From a virus, in the IMG/VR virus record IMGVR_UViG_3300018080_008408, positions 1-37,178 of that record: DNA of 37,178 bases. One strand, 5' to 3'. Each line of letters starts with the position of its first letter. The stretch's first letter is position 1. Positions 30,347 to 37,178 of the stretch are shown here, piece after piece. The notes beneath the pieces are model-generated. The model saw only the letters and a program-made list of their open reading frames with translations, ran no database searches and had not been told where the DNA came from. The translations under genes were made by a program, and so were the position numbers.

Positions 30347-30775
30347 TTGGTGTTAGGTGAAAGAATTAAAAGATTGCGACAACAAAAGAAGCTTACTCAA
30401 GGTAAATTAGGAGAAAAAGTAAATGTTACAAAAGTTTCTATTTCTGGTTATGAAAATGGAAACCGAACACCTGATACAGAAACCCTCCAAAAATTAGCTG
30501 ATGTACTCGAGACAAGTACTGACTATCTTTTGGGTAGAACCGATAACCCTTCTCCGAAGGAACCTGTTACTGTAGCAGATCAAAAAATAGAGCTAACTCC
30601 AGAAGAATTAAAAATTTTAGAAGTAATTAAAAAAAGTCCTGTGCTTTTCCATGATTTAGCTTCAGACCCAGAAAAGAAAGTAAAGGAATTAATAAAACTA
30701 TACAAAATGAAGAAAATCCTTCTAGAAGACGATGACGAAGAGTATGGAAACGGTTTTGGAGACTTGGAAGATTAA
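30347..30775 (+). CDS. CI-like repressor, XRE family
   Basis: A 142-residue protein. TTG start at 30347 (or GTG at 30350) after AGAGAGGTG. N-terminal helix-turn-helix, ~5-60 (GERIKRLRQQKKLTQGKLGE, KVNVTKVSISGYENGNRTPD, LADVLETSTDYLLGRTDN). The C-terminal part is charged and helical, with an acidic tail (LLEDDDEEYGNGFGDLED). It lacks a LexA-type peptidase domain, so induction probably works by proteolysis by the ImmA-like protein encoded nearby, as in ICEBs1, or by the antirepressor. Terminator follows. Confidence 0.88.
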   Translation: MVLGERIKRLRQQKKLTQGKLGEKVNVTKVSISGYENGNRTPDTETLQKLADVLETSTDYLLGRTDNPSPKEPVTVADQKIELTPEELKILEVIKKSPVLFHDLASDPEKKVKELIKLYKMKKILLEDDDEEYGNGFGDLED

Positions 30776-30818
30776 ATAAATTAAAATAAAACAATATAAA
30801 GAAGATCGAATCCTTTAT

Positions 30819-30845
30819 AGACACGGCTAAAATCGTGTCTTTTAT
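30819..30845 (+). terminator. Intrinsic terminator after the repressor gene
   Basis: AGACACG (30819-30825) pairs with CGTGTCT (30834-30840) around an eight-base loop, then TTTATT. Confidence 0.75.
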
Positions 30846-30951
30846 TAGAACCTCATAAGGTAAATAATTCAATAACATATATTTTTTACTATTTAAGTAG
30901 TAATATTTTACAATGTATTTTTATCTATTTTTATTTTTATAGGGGGTAAAT

Positions 30952-31617
30952 ATGGAATACTTGAAATCAAAATTTGTTTGGGTAATCACAGCTTGTGGTC
31001 TATTGATACTTATTTTGGGTTACGGGGTTGGGAAAAGTACTGCAAGTGTTCCGTTAGATGAAGGTAAAGTGAAGTATGAAGAATTGCAACAAAAAATAAA
31101 AGAAAAAGAAAAAGAACTTAGTGACCTCAATGATGAAATCGAGGAGAAAACCGAAGAAAAAGAAAATATTTTAGCAGAAGTGACTGAAAACAAAAAAACA
31201 TTTGACGAAGCTATGAAAATTATTGATAACAAAGTTGAATTGTTAGAGGAAATTAAAGAACTTGAAACTCAAATATCTTCAAAAAAATCCGAAATAGAAA
31301 AGCTTAATGCTGATATTGATTCTAAAAATGCTGAATTAGCAAAAGTTACTGGACAAATTAAGGAAAAAGAAGAAGCACCAAAAGAATTGAGTGCAGGTCA
31401 GTTCATAGTCGGTCAAGACATTCCAGCAGGACGATATAAAGTAGTTCCTATTGGGCGTGGAAGTAACTTCGTAGTCTATGATTCAAGTGGTCAATTGTTT
31501 GTAAATACCATTATCAGTAACACTTCTGGCCACGGTGTTCCTGAATATGTTACTTATCTTAATGATGGGTACATTATTGATAGTTCAACTCCTGCAAAAT
31601 ATATACCTGTTGAGTAA
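30952..31617 (+). CDS. Membrane-anchored coiled-coil protein (221 aa)
   Basis: AGGGGG precedes the ATG. One N-terminal membrane helix (FVWVITACGLLILILGYGVG, residues ~8-27), then a long coiled coil (~40-145, KIKEKEKELSDLNDEIEEKT). The C-terminal beta-rich domain (~150-221) has SAGQFIVGQDIPAGRYKVVP, a motif seen in extracytoplasmic domains of Firmicutes proteins. The soluble part probably faces outside. Position beside the repressor suggests a lysogen-expressed surface function such as superinfection exclusion; this is inference. Confidence 0.75.
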   Translation: MEYLKSKFVWVITACGLLILILGYGVGKSTASVPLDEGKVKYEELQQKIKEKEKELSDLNDEIEEKTEEKENILAEVTENKKTFDEAMKIIDNKVELLEEIKELETQISSKKSEIEKLNADIDSKNAELAKVTGQIKEKEEAPKELSAGQFIVGQDIPAGRYKVVPIGRGSNFVVYDSSGQLFVNTIISNTSGHGVPEYVTYLNDGYIIDSSTPAKYIPVE

Positions 31618-31655
31618 TTCACTTAATGAAAATTAGCTAGAAGGGAAGGGAAACG

Positions 31656-32792
31656 ATGTTATCTACTGACTTACCTGAAAATATCCATCCAATTTATCTT
31701 AAAAAATTACCCAATGGTCTTTATCCAGGAGAAGTAGTACTTTTGGATTAGATAAACGGTAAAAGTATCAATAGTACCTTCCCTGGTTATTTTCAGTACA
31801 CATATGGAATAGATGCTTCAAGATCATTAAAAAGACTACTTAAAGATGGTTATTTATCTGAAGCTACCCTGAAAGAATCTCTTCCATCTTTAAAAGTAAA
31901 TCAATTAAAAGAGATACTTAAAACTAATAATTTAAAGGTTTCAGGAACAAAAAAAGAATTAATTAATCGAGTTATTGATAATTTGTCTCCTGATAAATAT
32001 AAGGAATATATAAAAAATCCAACAATAAAAATTTCAGACAAAGGAAATGAAGTATTAAATGAATTTTACTTTATAGTTCCCGCTCACAAAAATGGTTCTA
32101 AAGAAGGAATATATAATCCTGCAACTGCGATTCATTATATGAAAAATAGAAGAAATAGACCATCTAATAATGACATTTCATGGGCATTATTTGCTGAAGC
32201 ATTTGCAAAATATCAACTTGAACGAAAATACGGTTTACTGTGTATTGTAATGAGAAATATGGCTTCTCAATTATATAAAGAGAAAAAGTATAGAGAATCG
32301 TTAAATTATTATTTGCAAATTTTTATTGTTGAGCTAAGTGGATTGAATAACGGTGATTATATTAGCACCCCTGAATATATATTTATATCCCCTAATACGG
32401 GAGACAATATATTAAGAATAATGAATATTCTTGAAATCGATAAAAATCAGTTACGAGATGAATTTAGGAATTCTTGGATTAAAATAAATAAGATCCTCCC
32501 TTTTCATTATCTGGATCAAGAAACTGCATTTCAATGTTTGTTAGCTTCTTTTGATGACCAAGTTGAATTTATTTCGGAAGCAATTAACAAAGCATATAGA
32601 AATATTGATAAAAGTGTAATAGAAAAGAAATATAACTTAAGGTTTCTAGACTTTCATATTACCGATTCAACTGATAATAAAAGTTCTAAAAATAACGTAA
32701 AGGCAGAAACTTCTGTAGGATGTTTTACACAAATTATGTTTTTATTGTCTGTAGTTTCTCTTTTAGGTTTTTGGATTAATTTTATATTATAG
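31656..32792 (+). pseudogene. SAP-domain protein gene interrupted by an in-frame TAG
   Basis: ATG at 31656 with AGAAGGGAAGGG upstream begins MLSTDLPENIHPIYLKKLPN, reaches a TAG at codon 32 (31749-31751), then stays open in the same frame to 32792 (379 codons in all). Codons ~85-109 form a SAP DNA-binding motif (LKEILKTNNLKVSGTKKELI). The C-terminus has a membrane-like helix (IMFLLSVVSLLGFWINFIL). TGG to TAG (Trp, giving LLDWINGK) is a plausible cause. A restart at TTG 31983 would lose the SAP domain. Function unknown. Confidence 0.7.
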
Positions 32793-32828
32793 AATTTTAT
32801 TATTGTTACATCAATGGGGATGACATTT

Positions 32829-33413
32829 ATGTTATTAAAAGATATTTTACCTGAAACGAATAACGATTACTGGGAAAAACGGGCCAACAAGGTCCTCTCC
32901 CACTTTAATTATCAGTACCCAGATGAAATCGACATGTATGAAATATGCTGGCGGTACGGCATAAAAATCATGCCATTGGACAAGCCTTTTCTGGATGAAG
33001 ATGTCGATGATGGATTAAAGGCATTTTCTATTGCAGGACAAAAAGGACGGCGGGGAGTTATCTATTTACGTCCAGGTTTAGATGCTATTGAAAAGAAATT
33101 ACTTCTTGCCGAGGAATTCTGCCATATATATGCTCACCATATATCTCAGTTGAACATGAATCATAGTTTCATAGCCAAAACTGAGAATCAAGCGAAACGG
33201 ATGTCTGCTTATTTGTTGATGCCATCAAAGTACTTGGAAGATGTTTATGTTGCTGCCGCTGATCAGATGGTCGTTATCTCTGATATTGCGGATTATTTCT
33301 TGGTTACAGAGAAATTTGCCCAATATCGATTGGAGCTGATTTTTAACCGCAGGGTCGATGCCTTTGCGAAGGTTAAAGGTAGAGTTGGGAGTATTGAGTG
33401 GATATGTAACTAA
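32829..33413 (+). CDS. ImmA/IrrE-type metallopeptidase
   Basis: A 194-residue protein; ATG at 32829 is preferred to 32814 because GGGG lies upstream only of the former. The active-site helix reads LLLAEEFCHIYAHH, a variant in which the usual first His of H-E-x-x-H is Glu. The downstream ENQAKRMSAYLLMP matches the family. ICEBs1 ImmA cleaves its repressor after SOS signals; here the likely target is the repressor at 30347. Base composition is clearly more GC-rich than the neighbours, suggesting separate acquisition. Confidence 0.85.
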   Translation: MLLKDILPETNNDYWEKRANKVLSHFNYQYPDEIDMYEICWRYGIKIMPLDKPFLDEDVDDGLKAFSIAGQKGRRGVIYLRPGLDAIEKKLLLAEEFCHIYAHHISQLNMNHSFIAKTENQAKRMSAYLLMPSKYLEDVYVAAADQMVVISDIADYFLVTEKFAQYRLELIFNRRVDAFAKVKGRVGSIEWICN

Positions 33414-33444
33414 AAATACAGTAGTTTATAAGGAGGAATAAATA

Positions 33445-35316
33445 ATGTCATACTTTATGTCAGCTAACGCTAACATAATCGAAAATACGAATTTGAGAGA
33501 ACCACAGATTGAAGCGTATGAAAAAATTTTTGAGCATTTTGTTGAAAGAAAAAATACAGAACACGCTTTAGTAGTTCTTCCAACTGGTACTGGAAAAACT
33601 GGATTAATGGGTATTGCACCTTATGGGATTTCAGCAGGGAGAGTATTAATTATTACTCCCCAAACTGTTATTAGAGACTCAGTCCTAGGCTCTTTAGATC
33701 CCCTTTATTCAAAAAACTTTTGGTTATTTACTAGAGTATTCGAGAATTACGATGAACTTCCATCTGTTATTGAATATGAAAAGAGTATAACTGATGAAGT
33801 TTTAAATAGTGCAGATATTATTATTCTTAATGTTCATAAATTACAAGAAAGGCTAGATTCTTCTCTTTTAAGAAGAGTACCTTCAGACTTTTTTGACTTT
33901 ATTATTATCGATGAGGCACACCATTCAGAGGCTAATACTTGGAAAAGAGCTTTGTCGTACTTTAATAATGCTAAAGTTTTAAAGGTTACTGGTACACCAT
34001 TTCGAAGTGATGGTAAAAAAATTGAAGGTAAAGAAATTTATACATACAGTTTAGGGAAAGCTATGGCATATGGCTATATAAAGAGTTTAGAAAAAATCGA
34101 TTATATTCCGGGAAAAATATACCTAACTCTCGATCAAAATTCTGAAAAGTTATATACATTAAATGAAATAAGAGAAATGGGATTAAAGGATGAGGAATGG
34201 ATACAAAGATCAGTTGCTTTATCTAAAGAAAGTAATATGAGTATTGTTGAGCAATCGATTAAATTTTTGAAAGAAAAAAAGGAGAAAACAAATAATCCAC
34301 ATAAAATAATTGCTGTTGCATGTAGCATATGGCACGCAGAACAAATAAAAGAGTTATATGAGGAAAAAGGATATAAATGTTCGATCGTTCATAGCGAATT
34401 AGAAAAACACGAGAGAGAAAATGAATTTAGAAAAATAGAACAAAATGAAGTTGAAGTAGTAATTAACGTTGCAATGCTTGGTGAAGGATATGACCATAAA
34501 TTTTTATCTATTGCTGCTATATTTCGTCCTTTTAAATCTTTACTCCCATATGCACAATTTATAGGTCGTGTTTTACGTTCGATATCAGAAAGTGATGTAA
34601 ATGGAAATTTATCTGAAGAAGATAATATTGCTGCAGCTATACATCATAAAGAATTAGGATTAGATGAATTATGGAACTATTATAAAAAAGAAGTTAAAAA
34701 GAGGGACATTATTAAAAAGATAAAGACTGATTTTCCTATAGATCCAGCTGATAGATCTCCAAGAGATATTTCTTTTGGTTCTGTTAAAGAGTCAGAAGAC
34801 TATTCTACAGAGAGGGATGCTTTTATTGAAAGTGAATTATTAAAAATACGGAAACAAAAAATAGAAGAAGAAAAAAATAAGATAAATGAGCTTCAAAAAC
34901 TATTAGATATTTCTGAAGAAAAAGCTAGAAGTTTATATCAACAAAGTTTAAAAGCTCATGATAAAGAACGATTTTTGCGACCAGACCTATATCTTAAAAG
35001 AAAGAAAAAGGAATTAGATAAACTAATAAGAGAGGATTTAATCCCTCAATTGTTGGTAGACTTTAATTTAGACCTTGATGGTAAAGATTTGATAATAAAC
35101 AAATTTATACTCCCTAAAAAATATTTATTTTTATATAAACTTTCAAAGAATAATGGTGCTTTACTAGGACATTACTTTAATATATCATTAAAACATCATA
35201 TTGGTGATAGTAGAAGTGACTGGAAGTTAGATGATTATGATCGTGCAATATCTCATGTTTATGAAATCGAATACCATCTCCGTGCGGTTATGAATAAATT
35301 TTATAGAGGTGAATAA
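33445..35316 (+). CDS. DEAH-box superfamily 2 helicase, candidate defence protein
   Basis: A 623-residue ATPase. Motif I PTGTGKT at 46-52, motif II DEAH at 156-159, motif III TGTPFR at 182-187, and motif VI QFIGRVLR in the second RecA lobe (~370s), as in type III restriction and Ssl2-like helicases. The ~220 C-terminal residues are a coiled coil (ELLKIRKQKIEEEKNKINEL) and an unassigned domain. TAAGGAGG precedes the ATG. More AT-rich than the phage core and placed next to integrase, where phages carry cargo genes; the coupled small gene suggests a two-component system. Confidence 0.85.
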   Translation: MSYFMSANANIIENTNLREPQIEAYEKIFEHFVERKNTEHALVVLPTGTGKTGLMGIAPYGISAGRVLIITPQTVIRDSVLGSLDPLYSKNFWLFTRVFENYDELPSVIEYEKSITDEVLNSADIIILNVHKLQERLDSSLLRRVPSDFFDFIIIDEAHHSEANTWKRALSYFNNAKVLKVTGTPFRSDGKKIEGKEIYTYSLGKAMAYGYIKSLEKIDYIPGKIYLTLDQNSEKLYTLNEIREMGLKDEEWIQRSVALSKESNMSIVEQSIKFLKEKKEKTNNPHKIIAVACSIWHAEQIKELYEEKGYKCSIVHSELEKHERENEFRKIEQNEVEVVINVAMLGEGYDHKFLSIAAIFRPFKSLLPYAQFIGRVLRSISESDVNGNLSEEDNIAAAIHHKELGLDELWNYYKKEVKKRDIIKKIKTDFPIDPADRSPRDISFGSVKESEDYSTERDAFIESELLKIRKQKIEEEKNKINELQKLLDISEEKARSLYQQSLKAHDKERFLRPDLYLKRKKKELDKLIREDLIPQLLVDFNLDLDGKDLIINKFILPKKYLFLYKLSKNNGALLGHYFNISLKHHIGDSRSDWKLDDYDRAISHVYEIEYHLRAVMNKFYRGE

Positions 35317-35317
35317 T

Positions 35318-35644
35318 ATGTATGAAAAATTAGAACGTCTTTATGATGAAATTTACGGTCCAAAATTAACTCCTTATGAATTATTAGACAACGTTAAATT
35401 ACCACATTATATCTCTGTTGACTTTAAGAAAGAAAATAATTTTATACAGGGTATAACTAAATGTTATATAGAAACTGGAGAACTTGCTGTATTTATTTAT
35501 ACTTTTAATCAAGATAATAAGCTAATAAGTCTAAAATCAATAATTAATAATATTGAAGAGGAAATATATAATAGAGAATTAGCAATCCAACAACTGTATT
35601 CAAAAACCATTAAAGATATTAAACCTCAAACAAATGCTAGTTAG
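35318..35644 (+). CDS. Small partner protein of the helicase, unknown (108 aa)
   Basis: ATG at 35318, one base after the helicase stop; AGAGGTG is in the end of the helicase gene, so translation is coupled. A GTG at 35309 would add three residues. Sequence MYEKLERLYDEIYGPKLTPY, with LPHYISVDFKKENNFIQGIT in the middle and a helical end (NIEEEIYNRELAIQQLYSKT). No known domain recognised. Same AT-rich composition as the helicase. Followed by a bidirectional terminator. Confidence 0.75.
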   Translation: MYEKLERLYDEIYGPKLTPYELLDNVKLPHYISVDFKKENNFIQGITKCYIETGELAVFIYTFNQDNKLISLKSIINNIEEEIYNRELAIQQLYSKTIKDIKPQTNAS

Positions 35645-35707
35645 AGCTTATTAATACAACTTCGATAAAATTTCAATATTTTACACAAAATCAAAAACAA
35701 AATGTTT

Positions 35708-35731
35708 AAAAAACCCATTTTTGGGTTTTTT
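35708..35731. terminator. Bidirectional intrinsic terminator
   Basis: AAAAAACCCA, loop TTTT, TGGGTTTTTT: a perfect 10-pair stem with U tracts on both strands. Ends the helicase module and isolates integrase. Confidence 0.85.
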
Positions 35732-35740
35732 AAATACCAC

Positions 35741-35766
35741 AAAAACGAACATATATTCTCGTTTTT
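35741..35766. promoter_or_regulatory. LexA-like box and dyad ahead of integrase
   Basis: AAAAACGA and TCGTTTTT form an inverted repeat around ACATATATTC. Overlapping it, GAACATATATTC (35747-35758) matches the GAAC-N4-GTTC LexA core at all but one position, and TATATT could serve as -10. It stands just before the integrase ribosome binding site. Confidence 0.5.
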
Positions 35767-35780
35767 TAGGAGGTAGTTGA

Positions 35781-37178
35781 ATGACAGTAGCTATCTATAT
35801 CCGAGTTTCAACCGAAGAACAAGCAAAAGAAGGATATTCGATCTCTGCTCAACGAGAAAAACTAAAAGCATACTGCCAAGTCCAGGACTGGAGTGACTAC
35901 AAATTTTATGTTGATGAAGGTATTTCAGCAAAAGACACTAACCGTCCACAACTGCAACAAATGATTCAACACATTAAAGAAGGTCTAATACATACAGTTC
36001 TTGTATATCGTTTAGATCGCCTTACTCGTTCGGTGGTTGATTTGTACAAGCTTTTAGAGTTATTTGAGAAACATAATTGTACGTTTAAGTCAGCTACAGA
36101 GGTTTATGACACTTCAACAGCAATAGGGAGATTATTTATTACTCTCGTTGCTGCTATGGCACAGTGGGAACGTGAAAACCTGGGAGAACGTGTTCGAATG
36201 GGGCAAATTGAAAAAGCTAGACAAGGACAATACAGTGCTAAAGCTCCATTTGGGTTTGATAAAGGACCGAATGACCGGTTAGTTATAAATGAGGATGAAA
36301 AAACTGTTTTGCTTGATATGATTGAAAAGGTCAAAGAGGGATATTCAATAAGGAGATTGGCTCACTACATGGATAACAGTGGAATACCACCTATTAGAGG
36401 TTATAAGTGGCATATCGCGAGTATATTAGATATTCTCAAAAATCCAGCTCTGTATGGTGCTGTTAAATGGAGAGATGAAATTATTGAAGGGGCTCATGAA
36501 GGGATTATAACAAAAGAAGAGTATCAGCATCTTCTAAAGGTACTAGAGAGTAGACAAAACTTCAAAAAACGTGAAACCTATAGCATTTTTTTATTCCAAA
36601 TGAAAATTATATGTCCTCAATGTGGGAATCGTTTATCCAGTGAACGTTCAAAGTATTATCGAAAACGCGATAATAAGATTGTTGAAAGTAATCACTATCG
36701 TTGCCAAGCATGTGTATTAAATAAAAGGAAAGCGATTGCAGTCAGCGAAAAGAAAATAGAACGAGCTCTATTAAAGTACTTTGATTCAATAAAGTTTGAC
36801 CATATCCCTGAAATTGAAGATAATTCGAAACAAGAAGTTGACCAACTAACAGCACAGCTCAAAAAAATAGAAAGACAGCGTGAGAAATATCAAAAGGCGT
36901 GGTCAAATGATTTAATAACAGATGAAGAGTTTTCACAACGAATGAGGGAAACTAAACAAATGTATGAAGAAATCAAAACAAAACTCGATGCCGTTCAACC
37001 AACACAACAACAAGAATTTGACATCGAGAAAATGAAAGATATTATTAATAATTTAAATGTAAACTGGTCTTATTTATCTCCGCTAGAAAAGAAGCAATTT
37101 GTTAATACTTTTATTGAGAGTATACAGTTTGAAAAGAACGAAGGAAACGTTAAGATATTGGATGTTAACTTTTATTGA
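35781..37178 (+). CDS. Large serine recombinase (integrase)
   Basis: A complete 465-residue enzyme after AGGAGG; its TGA is the last codon of the window. Resolvase-type catalytic domain, ~1-150, with nucleophile Ser10 in IYIRVSTEEQAKEGYSISAQ and the Arg-rich VYRLDRLTRSVVDLYK. The recombinase domain follows (~160-260), then a zinc ribbon (CPQCGNRLSS, HYRCQACV) and a coiled coil (~335-400) that controls directionality. It would integrate the phage by attP x attB recombination; excision would need a directionality factor not identified here. attP should lie adjacent, past the right edge or in the 35645-35780 gap. Confidence 0.95.
   Translation: MTVAIYIRVSTEEQAKEGYSISAQREKLKAYCQVQDWSDYKFYVDEGISAKDTNRPQLQQMIQHIKEGLIHTVLVYRLDRLTRSVVDLYKLLELFEKHNCTFKSATEVYDTSTAIGRLFITLVAAMAQWERENLGERVRMGQIEKARQGQYSAKAPFGFDKGPNDRLVINEDEKTVLLDMIEKVKEGYSIRRLAHYMDNSGIPPIRGYKWHIASILDILKNPALYGAVKWRDEIIEGAHEGIITKEEYQHLLKVLESRQNFKKRETYSIFLFQMKIICPQCGNRLSSERSKYYRKRDNKIVESNHYRCQACVLNKRKAIAVSEKKIERALLKYFDSIKFDHIPEIEDNSKQEVDQLTAQLKKIERQREKYQKAWSNDLITDEEFSQRMRETKQMYEEIKTKLDAVQPTQQQEFDIEKMKDIINNLNVNWSYLSPLEKKQFVNTFIESIQFEKNEGNVKILDVNFY

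Noticed and set aside
24478-31751. Amber codon reassignment to explain two in-frame TAGs
   Set aside because: TAG is the proper stop of several intact genes here (for example at 3966, 6499, 9587 and 21127), and no suppressor tRNA is seen.
35645-35780. attP core for the serine integrase
   Set aside because: The gap holds the terminator and LexA-like dyad, but without the host junctions no core can be told apart from other dyads.
1-37178. tRNA or rRNA genes
   Set aside because: No cloverleaf-like segment or rRNA-like sequence was noticed on either strand by eye; a tRNAscan run would be needed to be sure.

Overview
The window is most of a temperate siphovirus (prophage) genome from a low-GC Gram-positive host, almost certainly a member of the Bacillaceae. 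The grounds are the AT-rich sequence, strong AAGGAGG-type ribosome binding sites, frequent GTG and TTG starts, and a gene order (XtrA, Xpf-like sigma factor, PBSX-type terminases, portal, minor capsid) like that of PBSX and related Bacillus phages. It is not a whole genome: it opens inside the distal tail gene, so the baseplate, host-recognition and lysis genes lie beyond the left edge, and it closes exactly at the stop of a serine integrase.

Reading leftward from the centre (minus strand), 30175-18321 is the early region. It starts with a Cro-like regulator behind a near-consensus sigma-A promoter and continues with an antirepressor-like ORF6N/ORF6C protein and a string of very small genes. 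A recombination block follows (SbcC/Rad50-like ATPase, RecT, a metallo-beta-lactamase-fold protein), then a replication block (winged-helix initiator that carries four iteron-like repeats inside its gene, DnaC-like loader), RusA resolvase, XtrA and an Xpf-like sigma factor (17184-17690). At 14230-16854 is an accessory pocket: a DNA methyltransferase behind a perfect LexA-box core, small membrane and unknown proteins, and one opposite-strand gene with a possible RBS-masking leader. From 14160 to 1 is the late operon: small and large terminase, portal, minor capsid, scaffold, decoration protein, major capsid, head-tail connectors, tail terminator, tail tube, tail assembly chaperones joined by a -1 frameshift, tape measure and distal tail protein. 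Several intergenic stem-loops punctuate the operon and probably set transcript levels.

The plus strand from 30347 to 37178 is the lysogeny and integration arm: repressor, a membrane-anchored coiled-coil protein, a SAP-domain gene interrupted by an amber codon, an ImmA/IrrE-type protease, a DEAH-box helicase with a tightly coupled small unknown partner, and the serine integrase. Five GTTAAC sites lie between the divergent repressor and Cro-like genes and form the probable genetic switch.

The best leads are the helicase plus partner pair as an uncharacterised cargo (possibly defence) module; the complete programmed frameshift signal in the tail chaperone genes; the intragenic origin; SOS-type boxes near the methyltransferase and integrase; a short plus-strand transcription unit at 27128-27241; and three genes that look interrupted by a single base change or indel.
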